Shown here in pieces: positions 8,058-15,156 of a stretch of 15,156 nucleotides of DNA. A program made the position numbers and the translations under genes. The DNA is from Stramenopiles sp. TOSAG23-3 (lineage: Eukaryota > Sar): positions 1-15,156 of the forward strand of contig LT642533.1 in the NCBI GenBank assembly GCA_900128585.1. The letters are read 5' to 3'. Each line of letters opens with the position of its first letter. The first letter of the stretch is position 1. The notes under the pieces are model-generated. The model was not told where the DNA came from and searched no databases. It was given only the letters and a program-made list of their open reading frames with translations.

Positions 8058-8197
8058 CGTGTGTGGAAATAATGTTGATTCGTAATTCACCACTAGGCAC
8101 GGTTTGCATTTACCCCGTCTTTTGTCAGCCGGTTTTCCCATTCTGTGTATTAGAAGTTCGGACTTGGCTTTATAAGTATAGTAGCGTGATAAACAAT

Positions 8198-8749
8198 ATG
8201 TCGGAGCACGAGGTCCTTGAAAAGGACAAATGTGAACACCCTGAATGCACGTACTCGACAAGCGAAAGTGTCAACTGTTCGAACGTTAACGGCAATTTCA
8301 GGTGTGAAAAGTTGAGAAGAATTTTTCGGCAATGCCCTAATAAACCAAGGACCGAGGTCTTTCGATCGAGAAAAAGTGATGAAGGGAGCGATGAAATGCT
8401 TGGGGAAGCTGAGAGTGCTGGGAGGGAGTTGATGGAGGGCTTGTTGCCGCCTGGCTTTGGTCGCATTTTTGGACGGGGGGATAGAGGGGACGAGGCCGGA
8501 GGTGGTTTTTTTGGCGGGGGGATGAGCCCATTCAGAATGTTCGAAGAATTTGAAAGGGCCATATCAGGCCAAATGGAGGAGCATAGGAAACGCGGCGGTG
8601 GGCACGACGGGGGCGAGGAACGGGAGTACCAGCGGGGGTTCCACGTGCGGCCTCCTCACGCCACGCAAGGCGCCGAGGGGAACACGAACCGCGCCAAGGT
8701 CCCTCCGACACACTACCGGCAGTATGAAAAGGGTGCTACTGAGTTATGA
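8198..8749 (+). CDS. Cysteine-motif protein, possible twin CX9C
   Basis: Encodes 183 residues from the ATG at 8198 (A at -3). The frame is open upstream to another ATG at 8072 (225 residues) and a GTG at 8063. That extra stretch looks like translated leader, so I prefer 8198, though the choice is not certain. Cysteines lie at 12, 17, 27, 36 and 46. C17-C27 and C36-C46 both have exactly nine residues between them, as in twin-CX9C proteins of the mitochondrial intermembrane space, and the second pair sits in a helix-like stretch CEKLRRIFRQCP (36-47). The first pair looks less helical, so zinc binding or another fold is possible. Residues 57-110 are acidic and then Gly/Phe-rich (GFGRIFGRG at 86-94, GGGFFGGGM at 101-109). 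112-132 may be a helix, and the C-terminus is charged and probably disordered. It converges on the PX-ACBP gene, with only 149 bases between stops. Confidence 0.72.
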   Translation: MSEHEVLEKDKCEHPECTYSTSESVNCSNVNGNFRCEKLRRIFRQCPNKPRTEVFRSRKSDEGSDEMLGEAESAGRELMEGLLPPGFGRIFGRGDRGDEAGGGFFGGGMSPFRMFEEFERAISGQMEEHRKRGGGHDGGEEREYQRGFHVRPPHATQGAEGNTNRAKVPPTHYRQYEKGATEL

Positions 8750-8753
8750 CACA

Positions 8754-8888
8754 TACGACATTAATTTTCTACTAAAGACGATTGTACATTTACATGAGAG
8801 GTTAATTTTTTTGGCGCGTGTATGACTTTAATTTTCTACTAAATACGATTGTACATTTACAGGAGAGGTTAATTTTTTTGGCGCGTGT
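8754..8888. repeat. 67-bp tandem duplication between two converging stops
   Basis: The unit at 8754-8820 recurs at 8821-8887 with four differences (8756/8823, 8760/8827, 8777/8844 and 8795/8862), about 94 % identity. It includes ttaattttctac, cgattgtacattta and the GC-richer ttggcgcgtgt. It fills nearly all of the space between the two convergent stop codons, so it belongs to the 3' UTRs of both genes. Neither copy contains AATAAA on either strand. Confidence 0.9.
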
Positions 8889-8898
8889 GTTTTGTTCT

Positions 8899-11166
8899 TC
8901 ATTTCTCGTGTTTCTGCCAGTTCGGGGACACTTCCGTGAGCAAATCGATGTACTTCTTCTTCGCATCGTTAGGGGACATTCCCTTGTACTTCTTCCACCC
9001 ATCCCACTTTGCCGCACCCACAGGGTCAACGAAGCCGCTGGGTCTTGAAGTTCCCTTGTTATCCCCCACACTAGCCTGCTTGAAAAGGCCATAGAAATCA
9101 ACTTTTTGTGCATTTGACAACGACTTCTCTTTACGAACCCGAAGCGTAGCCAAGGCGAACAGGGCCTGCCAATCTGCGAGTTTTTCTTCCCTCGGGCTGC
9201 TCTGCGATTCCACTTCTCTTTTGCTTACGGAACGTTTTGACCCCGCACCCGAGTACGGTTCTTCTTCCCTCTGCACGCTATCTTTCGCAACTTCGTCCTC
9301 ACTCTTTACTACCGTGCACCCTTCTGGGGCAACGAAACCTTCAGGGTCCGGCAGGCCTCCGTCTTTCCCATCCAGAAAAGAGCCTTCAACGGGGGGCGTC
9401 TTGCGCACCTTAATGAGGTCACAAACCGTTGGCTCTTTCCCTTGCGCATATGTCTTAATCACCTGACTGATCCATTTCCCCCCGTTCTTTAGTACCTGGT
9501 GGTCCACAATCCGAATCTGTTTGGTTGTGTTGTTCGTGTCCGATATAATAAGCCCTTTCTCTGGCACAAACGAATGGGTGAGAAAAACGTCGCTGCCCTC
9601 TTTGTCCTTCAAATGGTAGGTTTTCCCGTCCAGAGGGTACGTGCGGTCTTCATTGTCCGGGGTAATCTTTTTCCCACCATTTCCAAGGTGCAAAGTACGC
9701 TTTATGCCGTAAAGGGTGTGCTGCGTCTTGGTCTCTGTGGCCATGGCAAGGGCAATTTTACGCATAGCCCAATTCAGACCGATGGCAATCATCATCGGCT
9801 CTGTCGTGGTTTTCGATAGCTTTCGGTCAATGGCCCAGGTCCCGGAGTGGTTCATATACACTGGGTCGGCCTGCGGCACGACGAGGATTTCCGCGCTGGA
9901 GCCCATTTGCTCTTCGTATGCATTGAATATTACGGCATATTGACTATTTACATTCTTTGAACCTTCCGGATTTTCAGATCCCGGGACTGGCGGGGTGGTG
10001 GCACCCTCGGACTTTATCAGAACGCTGGCGGACACAACAAAAACGGCCATTCCGACGGACACCTTCTCCACCGAGTAGTCGGTGATCAGGATGTACACGG
10101 CAACGAGCAGGGGCAAGAGAATCCCCAGATAGACCAACGAGCCGAATGATGTCGATTCAATCGTGTCGGCGTCGCCGTTGGCCTGGCCCGGCCCAGTCGT
10201 TTTCCGAAACGACACACTCACTTGCCCCGCCCTGCCAGTACCGTCTGGGCCCCCGGCTTGGTACGCGTCCAGCCACACTTCCCCTGCGAACAGCGCCCGG
10301 TTGCTGTCCAGATTCATGGGCATGTCTACCAAAATGGTCGTCGTGGAAAGGGTGAGCAGCATTTGCTGATCAGGATTAATACTCTCTGCGCCCCCAAGGG
10401 GCAATACACTTCCCCACCGGGCTTCCAAGGCGTTGTTTTCGCTCCCATCGATGCTCACAGACATCAGGCGCACTGCACTGTTTCTGGTGGTGCCAAACGA
10501 CGACGACCTCCCTCCCGAGGCTTGCGGGGTAGTGCTGGGAGTTGGCGCCGACGGGCTTGGGATCAAGCTTACGTGCTGGCCAAGCCGGCTTCGTGCACGG
10601 CTGGAAACCACAGAGACGCTGCCGCTCGAATCCTGTGATCCCTGGGCCAAGGACGCCCCGTCGGACCCAGCCGCTCGACTTCCCGCCAAGGACTTGAGTT
10701 TGTAGAACTCGGACGTTTTCAAAAAATACCGCACAAGTCGCGTTTTGAAAAGGGGTTTGTCCAAAATGATTGCGTTCATGAAGCTGGCAAGGGATATTTT
10801 TCTAGTTGCGATTAATTTTTCGTCTAGGCGATCGGTTAGCCACGTCTTTGGTGGCAGTGCGGGCAAACTGGCGAAGCCGCAAAGGGCTAGCTCACTCTTT
10901 AACTTTACAAAATCACTGTAGCGCCTCGACACCGTCCAGGCGACCTTCCCCCCCTGTCCCCGTGGCGGCAGCGCGTCCAATTGAAGCACATAGTACACGA
11001 CCGATTTATTCTTGTTTTCTTTATCAATGACGACGTCAGAAATGGACACGGAAAACTCATACGATGACTGCACGTTGGGAGTCGGTGCCAGAGACGATGG
11101 TGTGTAGAGCTGCTGGTTTTGTCCACCGAAAGGCCCGTCCGGGGTGTCGGAGCCACCACTGGGCAT
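8899..11166 (-). CDS. PX / membrane hairpin / calycin-like / acyl-CoA-binding protein
   Basis: Encodes 755 residues. The frame reaches upstream to a TTG, but the first ATG is at 11164-11166 (A at -3). Residues 38-150 are a PX domain with the phosphoinositide signature intact: RRYSDF (81-86), LPPK (104-107) and R122-x3-L126-x2-F129, so PI3P binding is expected. 160-230 is a Ser-rich linker, and 246-325 is an unassigned, probably beta-rich segment. 341-384 holds two close hydrophobic helices, a likely membrane hairpin. 440-590 begins GTWAID and looks like a lipocalin/fatty-acid-binding (calycin) barrel; this is moderate inference. 660-755 is a clear acyl-CoA-binding domain with YGLFKQASVGDNKG, and all four canonical ligand residues match: Y692, K696, K720 and Y739. 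A membrane-anchored carrier or sensor of acyl-CoA or fatty acid, drawn to PI3P membranes, fits best. It converges on the gene ending at 8749. Confidence 0.93.
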   Translation of the reverse strand: MPSGGSDTPDGPFGGQNQQLYTPSSLAPTPNVQSSYEFSVSISDVVIDKENKNKSVVYYVLQLDALPPRGQGGKVAWTVSRRYSDFVKLKSELALCGFASLPALPPKTWLTDRLDEKLIATRKISLASFMNAIILDKPLFKTRLVRYFLKTSEFYKLKSLAGSRAAGSDGASLAQGSQDSSGSVSVVSSRARSRLGQHVSLIPSPSAPTPSTTPQASGGRSSSFGTTRNSAVRLMSVSIDGSENNALEARWGSVLPLGGAESINPDQQMLLTLSTTTILVDMPMNLDSNRALFAGEVWLDAYQAGGPDGTGRAGQVSVSFRKTTGPGQANGDADTIESTSFGSLVYLGILLPLLVAVYILITDYSVEKVSVGMAVFVVSASVLIKSEGATTPPVPGSENPEGSKNVNSQYAVIFNAYEEQMGSSAEILVVPQADPVYMNHSGTWAIDRKLSKTTTEPMMIAIGLNWAMRKIALAMATETKTQHTLYGIKRTLHLGNGGKKITPDNEDRTYPLDGKTYHLKDKEGSDVFLTHSFVPEKGLIISDTNNTTKQIRIVDHQVLKNGGKWISQVIKTYAQGKEPTVCDLIKVRKTPPVEGSFLDGKDGGLPDPEGFVAPEGCTVVKSEDEVAKDSVQREEEPYSGAGSKRSVSKREVESQSSPREEKLADWQALFALATLRVRKEKSLSNAQKVDFYGLFKQASVGDNKGTSRPSGFVDPVGAAKWDGWKKYKGMSPNDAKKKYIDLLTEVSPNWQKHEK

Positions 11167-11410
11167 TGTGCTCTTCGTATTTGTATAAGTTGCACGTACG
11201 TTCCTGGCGAGATGCCTTACAGTTCCGTAACGCAAGAAAGTATACCCTTTCCTTTTTACCACCAATCGAAAGATATGTTCAGAACTGGCGAATTACAATT
11301 AAATATCCACAAAAGCATAAAAATTGATTTTTTTATTTTAATTAAAAAATTTCTTTTTTCTTTCTTTTTTTTTCTTTCTTCTTCTTCTTCTTTTCTTCTT
11401 CTTCTCTTTT

Positions 11411-11460
11411 TTTTTTCTTCTTCTGGTTGGTCGGTCAGAAGAACGAAGAAGAAGAAAAAA
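11411..11460. repeat. Pyrimidine/purine inverted repeat, 14-bp arms
   Basis: The sequence ttttttcttcttct (11411-11424) is the exact reverse complement of 11447-11460, with 22 bases between. Both arms are simple-sequence, so the pairing may be incidental. It lies about 250-290 bases upstream of the PX-ACBP start. Confidence 0.4.
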
Positions 11461-11621
11461 CCAGGCGAATACCAGGCAGGCAAACTAAAAACACAATAAA
11501 ATAATACATTGTAATAGCATTGGAACTGATTTACCAAGGGGGTTATCGACGACTATTAATAAAAAATATTATTATTATTATTTTTTTATATTTCGAAATA
11601 AAATAATAATAAAAGTAAAAA

Positions 11622-11654
<33 letters not shown>

Positions 11655-11656
11655 AG
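11622..11656. repeat. GAAA microsatellite
   Basis: About seven GAAA units (11625-11653) are flanked by GAA units. This is the purine-strand equivalent of the TTTC block at 7736-7811, in opposite orientation. Confidence 0.85.
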
Positions 11657-11717
11657 TCAAAAAAAAAAAGATTAGCCCTAATGTAATAATAATCCACCAA
11701 AAAAAAATAGTAGAAGT

Positions 11718-11762
11718 GGGGGGTGGGGGGGCATCGCATCGCATCTCATCGCATTCGCATGG
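11718..11762. repeat. G-run followed by GCATC pentamer repeats
   Basis: Six G, one T and seven G (11718-11731) run directly into gcatc gcatc gcatc tcatc gcatt cgcat units. This is the only strongly GC-rich patch in an AT-rich spacer of more than 1 kb. Confidence 0.75.
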
Positions 11763-12992
11763 CAAACATTATTTAGTCCTAAATAATAATAATAATGTGG
11801 ATGTTCAGATAGGATTTGTACTGAATACATTACAATTAATAAGTATATTACAATATTCAAAAAAAAATCACTTCATTCTTCTTCTTTCTTCCTTCATTTT
11901 CGCCTTCTTCGCCACAATTCTTTTCTTTTTTTTCTTCTTTCAAAACACAACGTCATCAATTTAAATAATAAATATAAATTAAGATGACACATGGTGGTGA
12001 GAGAGAGACAAAAGACGAAACCATTTTCTGAATAATCTGTAGTAATAAAAGAACAACTACAGCGGAGTCATTTTGATAGAAACAATATTAATTATATAAT
12101 ACTTGTATTTGTATTGTAAAATATAATTGATGTTGTATTCATGTACCTGTTTACTCGATTAGTTGAAGTAGTAGAACAAAAAAACGTTTTATTGGTCCAA
12201 AATTAAAATGGAGGACTATGGAAAACAAAACGAACAAACTACTTTCACCATTTCGATATTTAATGTTGTGATAGTGCTATTTTTTTAATTCCATTATTCG
12301 ATAGAATAAAAAACAGATAATTTTAATCCCACTATTCGCCTGTAAACCAAACATAAAAAAATCGCTGTTTATTATCATCATATTCGTCTATTTCTCAATG
12401 CTGTGAGATGTCCTTCTTGATGTATCCAAGACTAACACTCTGCCCCCATAGAAAAAAGATCGAAGAAGGACAACACATTCTCGCTTTCTTGGCTTCGTAC
12501 TACCTGGTATTTTGTGCCTGTTACCAACTTGTATTACGTATAATATATGTGGTGCTCCCCGTGTCATAAAACAACGCACCATGACGACGAAGAAGAATCC
12601 TCCTGCTGCCTCACTCACTCATCATCATCGATCACAACAACAATATATTTATCACAAAAACAAGCAACAACAAGAACACACGATAGAGAAGAAAAAAAAT
12701 GAAGAAGAAGAAAAAGAAGAGGTGTAAGAGACTTTTTTTCATTCTTCTTTCTGAAATTTCTTAGTGTTTAGTCGACTTCTATTTGTATTGAAGAGGTGGT
12801 TGAATCAAAAAGGTGTAGGAATGAAGGGATTGATTTGAAAGGATAGGCCAGAGAGGTATTCATTGTCCATTGGTATATCTAAATTTGTTCAAGCCTTTTG
12901 TTGTTTCTTAGTTTTGACATCGTCGCACCTTCTGTTTCTGTAGGGGATACATACAATCACGTGTTTGGACGCGAATCGAAGGCTTTCCGACC

Positions 12993-14828
12993 ATGAAACG
13001 TCGCCTCAGCAAAGGAAACGGGCGCCCCGACGCTACGGGCGCAATGCCGATTCCAGGGCGAATGAAAATAAACCTAGGCAACAAACGCCACCATTATGCA
13101 CCTCCTAGCCCGCAAGTTAATTTTGGGTTTGTCCCTGGGCCAGCACTGAAAGCGTCTTCCGCCTCGTCCGGGAGTGGCGGCAGCAGCCACGGGAACGGGA
13201 GCTTGCTGTCAAATAGTTTTAGGGAACCGACTCCCACCACAGGATCATTCGCTCCAGGGACCACCCCCATTCAGACGTCCCCCATGCGGTTTATGGAGCG
13301 CCGCACCAACGGCAAGGGCGGCACGGGACCGTCCAAAAACATCGCGTCCATGCGGAACGGTAGGAACGGTGGACGAGTTGGACTCAGCGATTTTGAACGG
13401 ATTCGTGTGTTGGGGAAAGGCGCTTTTGGCAAAGTGCTTTTGGTCCGGAACAAGCTGACGAAAAAAGTGTACGCGATGAAGATTTTAAAGAAGCACCATG
13501 TCATCAACAAGCGGCAAGTGGCCCACACCATGTCGGAGCGTAACGTGCTGGGGCATACCCAGCACCCGTTCGTTGTTGGGATGCACTACGCCTTTCAGAC
13601 CGTCGACAAGCTTATATTTGTTTTAGATTATTGCGCGGGCGGCGACTTGTACTATCACATTTCACGGGGCGGCCGCCTTTCGGAAGAGCGGTGCAAATTT
13701 TACGCGGCCGAACTCGCAGAGGCTTTGGCCCATTTGCACGCCCACGGCGTCGTCTACCGCGATTTGAAGCCGGAGAACGTTATGATGGACGACGAGGGCC
13801 ACGTGAAACTTGTTGATTTTGGGCTTTCGAAGCAAAACGTGCGCAGCGCGGTGGAGGGGGCATCGAGCTACTGTGGGACCCCGGAGTACTTGGCCCCGGA
13901 GGTCATGACGGACCCGGCAAACCGATCTTATGGCACGGCCATCGATTGGTGGAGCTTGGGAGCCCTGGTGTACGAAATGTTGACGGGTTTGCCGCCGTGG
14001 TACAGCCGCGACCGAGAAACGCTGTTCAATGGAATCAAGCACGGCGAGCTGACGTTTCCCGCGGCCGTCTCCGAGAACGCGCGGGAGATCCTGAGGGCAT
14101 TTTTGTGTCGAAATCCGTTGAAGCGGCTGGGAGTCCAGGGCGGCATTGATCAGATTAGAAAGCACCAATTTTTCGCTGGTTTGGACTGGAAAAAATTGGT
14201 TGCGCGGGAACTGACACCTCCGTGGCTGCCCTCGAGCAAGGCAGAGGATGTCGAGCAAATGAGTACCCTGTACTTCGACAAAGTTTTCACTCGGCTTCCC
14301 GTGCAAAGCGAAGCCCATGGTTCGCACCAGCAGGATACTGACAGTACAATGGCGGAGAGTGAAGATGGGATGTTCAATGGGTTCAGTTACGTCTCTCGTA
14401 AAATGACGCACGGAAAGAGTTTCAGCGCTGGCAGTAGTGGGAGCAACGGAAGCCCGAAGATGGGAACGAAACCCTCCCCGTCGTGCTCTCCGCCAATTTT
14501 TCCTTCTTCCTCCCCCCCTAGAGATGCGTTTGGGAACAATTTAAATGTATTGACGCATGAAAATCACAGTTCATCGCAGAGCAATGGGGGTTCACAAGGG
14601 TTCAAAGTTGGTTCAAACACGGGCAGTTACAACCCCAACGCGATGCCGTGGGCACCGTCTTTCTCCGCCACCTCAGAAAATGCCAGCGGAGTTGCGAGTG
14701 CTTTGAGCAAACTCCCGGAGGGCCAAAAGTCTCTCTCTTCGCTGGCCTCGGCATGGGAGGTCCCTGTAGAAGAAGATAATCGAAGGGGGTCGGACGAGAT
14801 GTTTGACCTTGATGACATGAGCTTGTAG
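12993..14828 (+). CDS. AGC-family Ser/Thr protein kinase (AKT/SGK/S6K-like)
   Basis: Encodes 611 residues from the ATG at 12993 (A at -3). Residues 1-130 are basic and Gly/Ser-rich, with no PH or PX domain. The kinase domain covers about 134-394. It has the Gly loop GKGAFGKV (141-148), ATP lysine K163 in YAMK, alpha-C glutamate E182 in VAHTMSERNVL, catalytic YRDLKPEN (255-262) with D257, DFG at 275-277, and SYCGTPEYLAPE (292-303), so it should be active. The AGC tail follows: FTRLPVQS (432-439) in the turn-motif region, then a hydrophobic motif FNGFSY (461-466) with S465 as phospho-site. The activation-loop PDK1 site is Ser (S292) rather than the usual Thr. Residues 470-611 are Ser/Gly/Asn/Pro-rich and end in an acidic stretch. 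It phosphorylates proteins on Ser/Thr, probably downstream of PDK1-type signalling; substrates are unknown. AKT is less likely without a PH domain; SGK- or S6K-like is closer. Confidence 0.95.
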   Translation: MKRRLSKGNGRPDATGAMPIPGRMKINLGNKRHHYAPPSPQVNFGFVPGPALKASSASSGSGGSSHGNGSLLSNSFREPTPTTGSFAPGTTPIQTSPMRFMERRTNGKGGTGPSKNIASMRNGRNGGRVGLSDFERIRVLGKGAFGKVLLVRNKLTKKVYAMKILKKHHVINKRQVAHTMSERNVLGHTQHPFVVGMHYAFQTVDKLIFVLDYCAGGDLYYHISRGGRLSEERCKFYAAELAEALAHLHAHGVVYRDLKPENVMMDDEGHVKLVDFGLSKQNVRSAVEGASSYCGTPEYLAPEVMTDPANRSYGTAIDWWSLGALVYEMLTGLPPWYSRDRETLFNGIKHGELTFPAAVSENAREILRAFLCRNPLKRLGVQGGIDQIRKHQFFAGLDWKKLVARELTPPWLPSSKAEDVEQMSTLYFDKVFTRLPVQSEAHGSHQQDTDSTMAESEDGMFNGFSYVSRKMTHGKSFSAGSSGSNGSPKMGTKPSPSCSPPIFPSSSPPRDAFGNNLNVLTHENHSSSQSNGGSQGFKVGSNTGSYNPNAMPWAPSFSATSENASGVASALSKLPEGQKSLSSLASAWEVPVEEDNRRGSDEMFDLDDMSL

Positions 14829-15156
14829 CGCCTAAAATGGATTAATTTTAAAATGTGCCTAAGAAAAGAAGAAGTGTGTGTAGAATTCTTATAGAATGCG
14901 TGCACATTCATTTTATTTACGAAATATCTGTGTTTTTCTGAGCAAATAACTAACTCCGTTTTGCGGTACACGCGAGGAAGATAAATTTTAAATTTTGACG
15001 TAAATAACTCAGCAAATTTTTTGTTTTTAAAGAACTAACTCCTAAAGCCACAAGAGCGTAAGAGTGTAAATTTATTTGCGCCATTGAACCCTGGATCGAA
15101 GGATTTTTAATAAATCTCTTCCACACCCTTAAATTTACTATCCCGGCTATGAGTTA
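14829..15156. other. 3' flank of the kinase gene
   Basis: This is AT-rich sequence after the kinase stop. It holds an AATAAA at 15109-15114 on the plus strand and AATAAA on the minus strand at 14912-14917 and 15071-15076. The repeated word aactaactcc occurs at 14947 and 15033. No coding region or RNA gene is visible before the window ends. Confidence 0.55.
15109..15114 (+). promoter_or_regulatory. Candidate polyadenylation signal after the kinase
   Basis: An AATAAA hexamer lies about 280 bases after the kinase stop. It is the first plus-strand AATAAA that I find there, so it is a candidate 3'-end signal if this lineage uses the hexamer. Confidence 0.35.

Larger units (their letters stand above)
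7322..8197. other. Spacer with large TTTC microsatellite and leader elements
   Basis: This stretch lies between two plus-strand genes. It holds a long T/C-rich block at about 7660-7890, AT-rich sequence to about 8010, then a mixed zone leading into the cysteine-motif gene. Possible TATA-like elements are at 8037-8042 (TATAAT, inside a hairpin) and 8171-8180 (TATAAGTATA). The open frame at 7616-7915 is a Phe/Ser/Leu translation of the microsatellite and is not a gene. Confidence 0.55.
11167..12992. other. Long divergent AT-rich spacer, no gene recognised
   Basis: This 1.8-kb spacer separates the minus-strand PX-ACBP gene from the plus-strand kinase, so both promoters lie here. It contains a pyrimidine block at about 11351-11424 with a facing purine block at 11437-11460, (AAT)n at 11560-11610, (AAAG)n at 11622-11656, a G-run with GCATC repeats at 11718-11762, and plain AT-rich DNA from about 11800 to 12400. 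Around 12400-12990 base composition becomes more mixed, and this part probably includes the kinase leader. Open frames here (11716-11964, 12388-12618, 12512-12727) have low-complexity products and no domain. No tRNA or other RNA gene was recognised. Confidence 0.6.

Noticed and set aside
12409-12472. 10-bp inverted repeat tgtccttctt / aagaaggaca
   Set aside because: It is short, of simple composition and has a 44-base loop; such pairs are expected by chance in a spacer this long.
12512-12727. 71-residue His/Gln/Lys/Glu-rich open frame before the kinase
   Set aside because: The product is low-complexity and encoded by CAA/GAA repeats. It more probably belongs to the spacer or kinase leader.
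13662-14411. 249-residue open frame on the minus strand inside the kinase gene
   Set aside because: It lies wholly opposite a clear AGC kinase coding region, starts near no promoter and has no recognisable domain. It is a shadow of GC-richer codons.
15060-15110. gggttcaat-like sequence on the minus strand as a tRNA T-loop
   Set aside because: The bases flanking it do not form a T stem and no acceptor or anticodon arm can be built. No tRNA was seen anywhere in the window.

Overview
The window looks like nuclear DNA of a unicellular eukaryote, most likely an alga of the stramenopile (diatom-like) or a related lineage. Three things point to a eukaryote: long coding regions separated by AT-rich spacers full of microsatellites, eukaryote-specific domains (PX, acyl-CoA-binding, AGC kinase with hydrophobic motif), and AATAAA signals behind some stops. 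The lineage call is tentative. It rests on the SANT-like protein with a CDPMRISKKF block, a type I recall as abundant in diatoms and other stramenopiles, and on a possible bipartite plastid presequence. No intron is needed in any of the six genes, which fill about 8.95 kb (59 %) of the window.

Layout from left to right. 1-1041: AT-rich spacer with a 103-bp inverted-repeat unit. 1042-3708 (+): membrane-anchored long coiled-coil protein with histidines every 11 residues. 3709-4174: shared 3' region with a strong 23-bp hairpin. 4175-4780 (-): small secreted or plastid-targeted cysteine-rich protein. 4781-6298: divergent AT-rich spacer with polypyrimidine repeats. 6299-7321 (+): SANT/Myb-like basic nuclear protein. 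7322-8197: spacer with a large TTTC microsatellite and a small hairpin. 8198-8749 (+): cysteine-motif protein, possibly twin CX9C. 8750-8898: short convergent spacer made largely of a 67-bp tandem duplication. 8899-11166 (-): PX / membrane hairpin / calycin-like / ACBP protein. 11167-12992: long AT-rich spacer. 12993-14828 (+): AGC-family protein kinase. 14829-15156: 3' flank.

The genes do not form an operon or an obvious gene cluster. The PX-ACBP protein looks like a phosphoinositide-directed acyl-CoA or fatty-acid carrier. The kinase resembles AKT/SGK/S6K enzymes that respond to lipid signalling, but a link between the two is only a neighbourhood guess. The most novel items are the PX-TM-calycin-ACBP architecture, the histidine-hendecad coiled coil, and the repeat structures that sit exactly between each of the two convergent gene pairs.

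All six chosen ATG codons have A at position -3. Several open frames extend upstream only through TTG or GTG codons, so I trimmed them to the first credible ATG.
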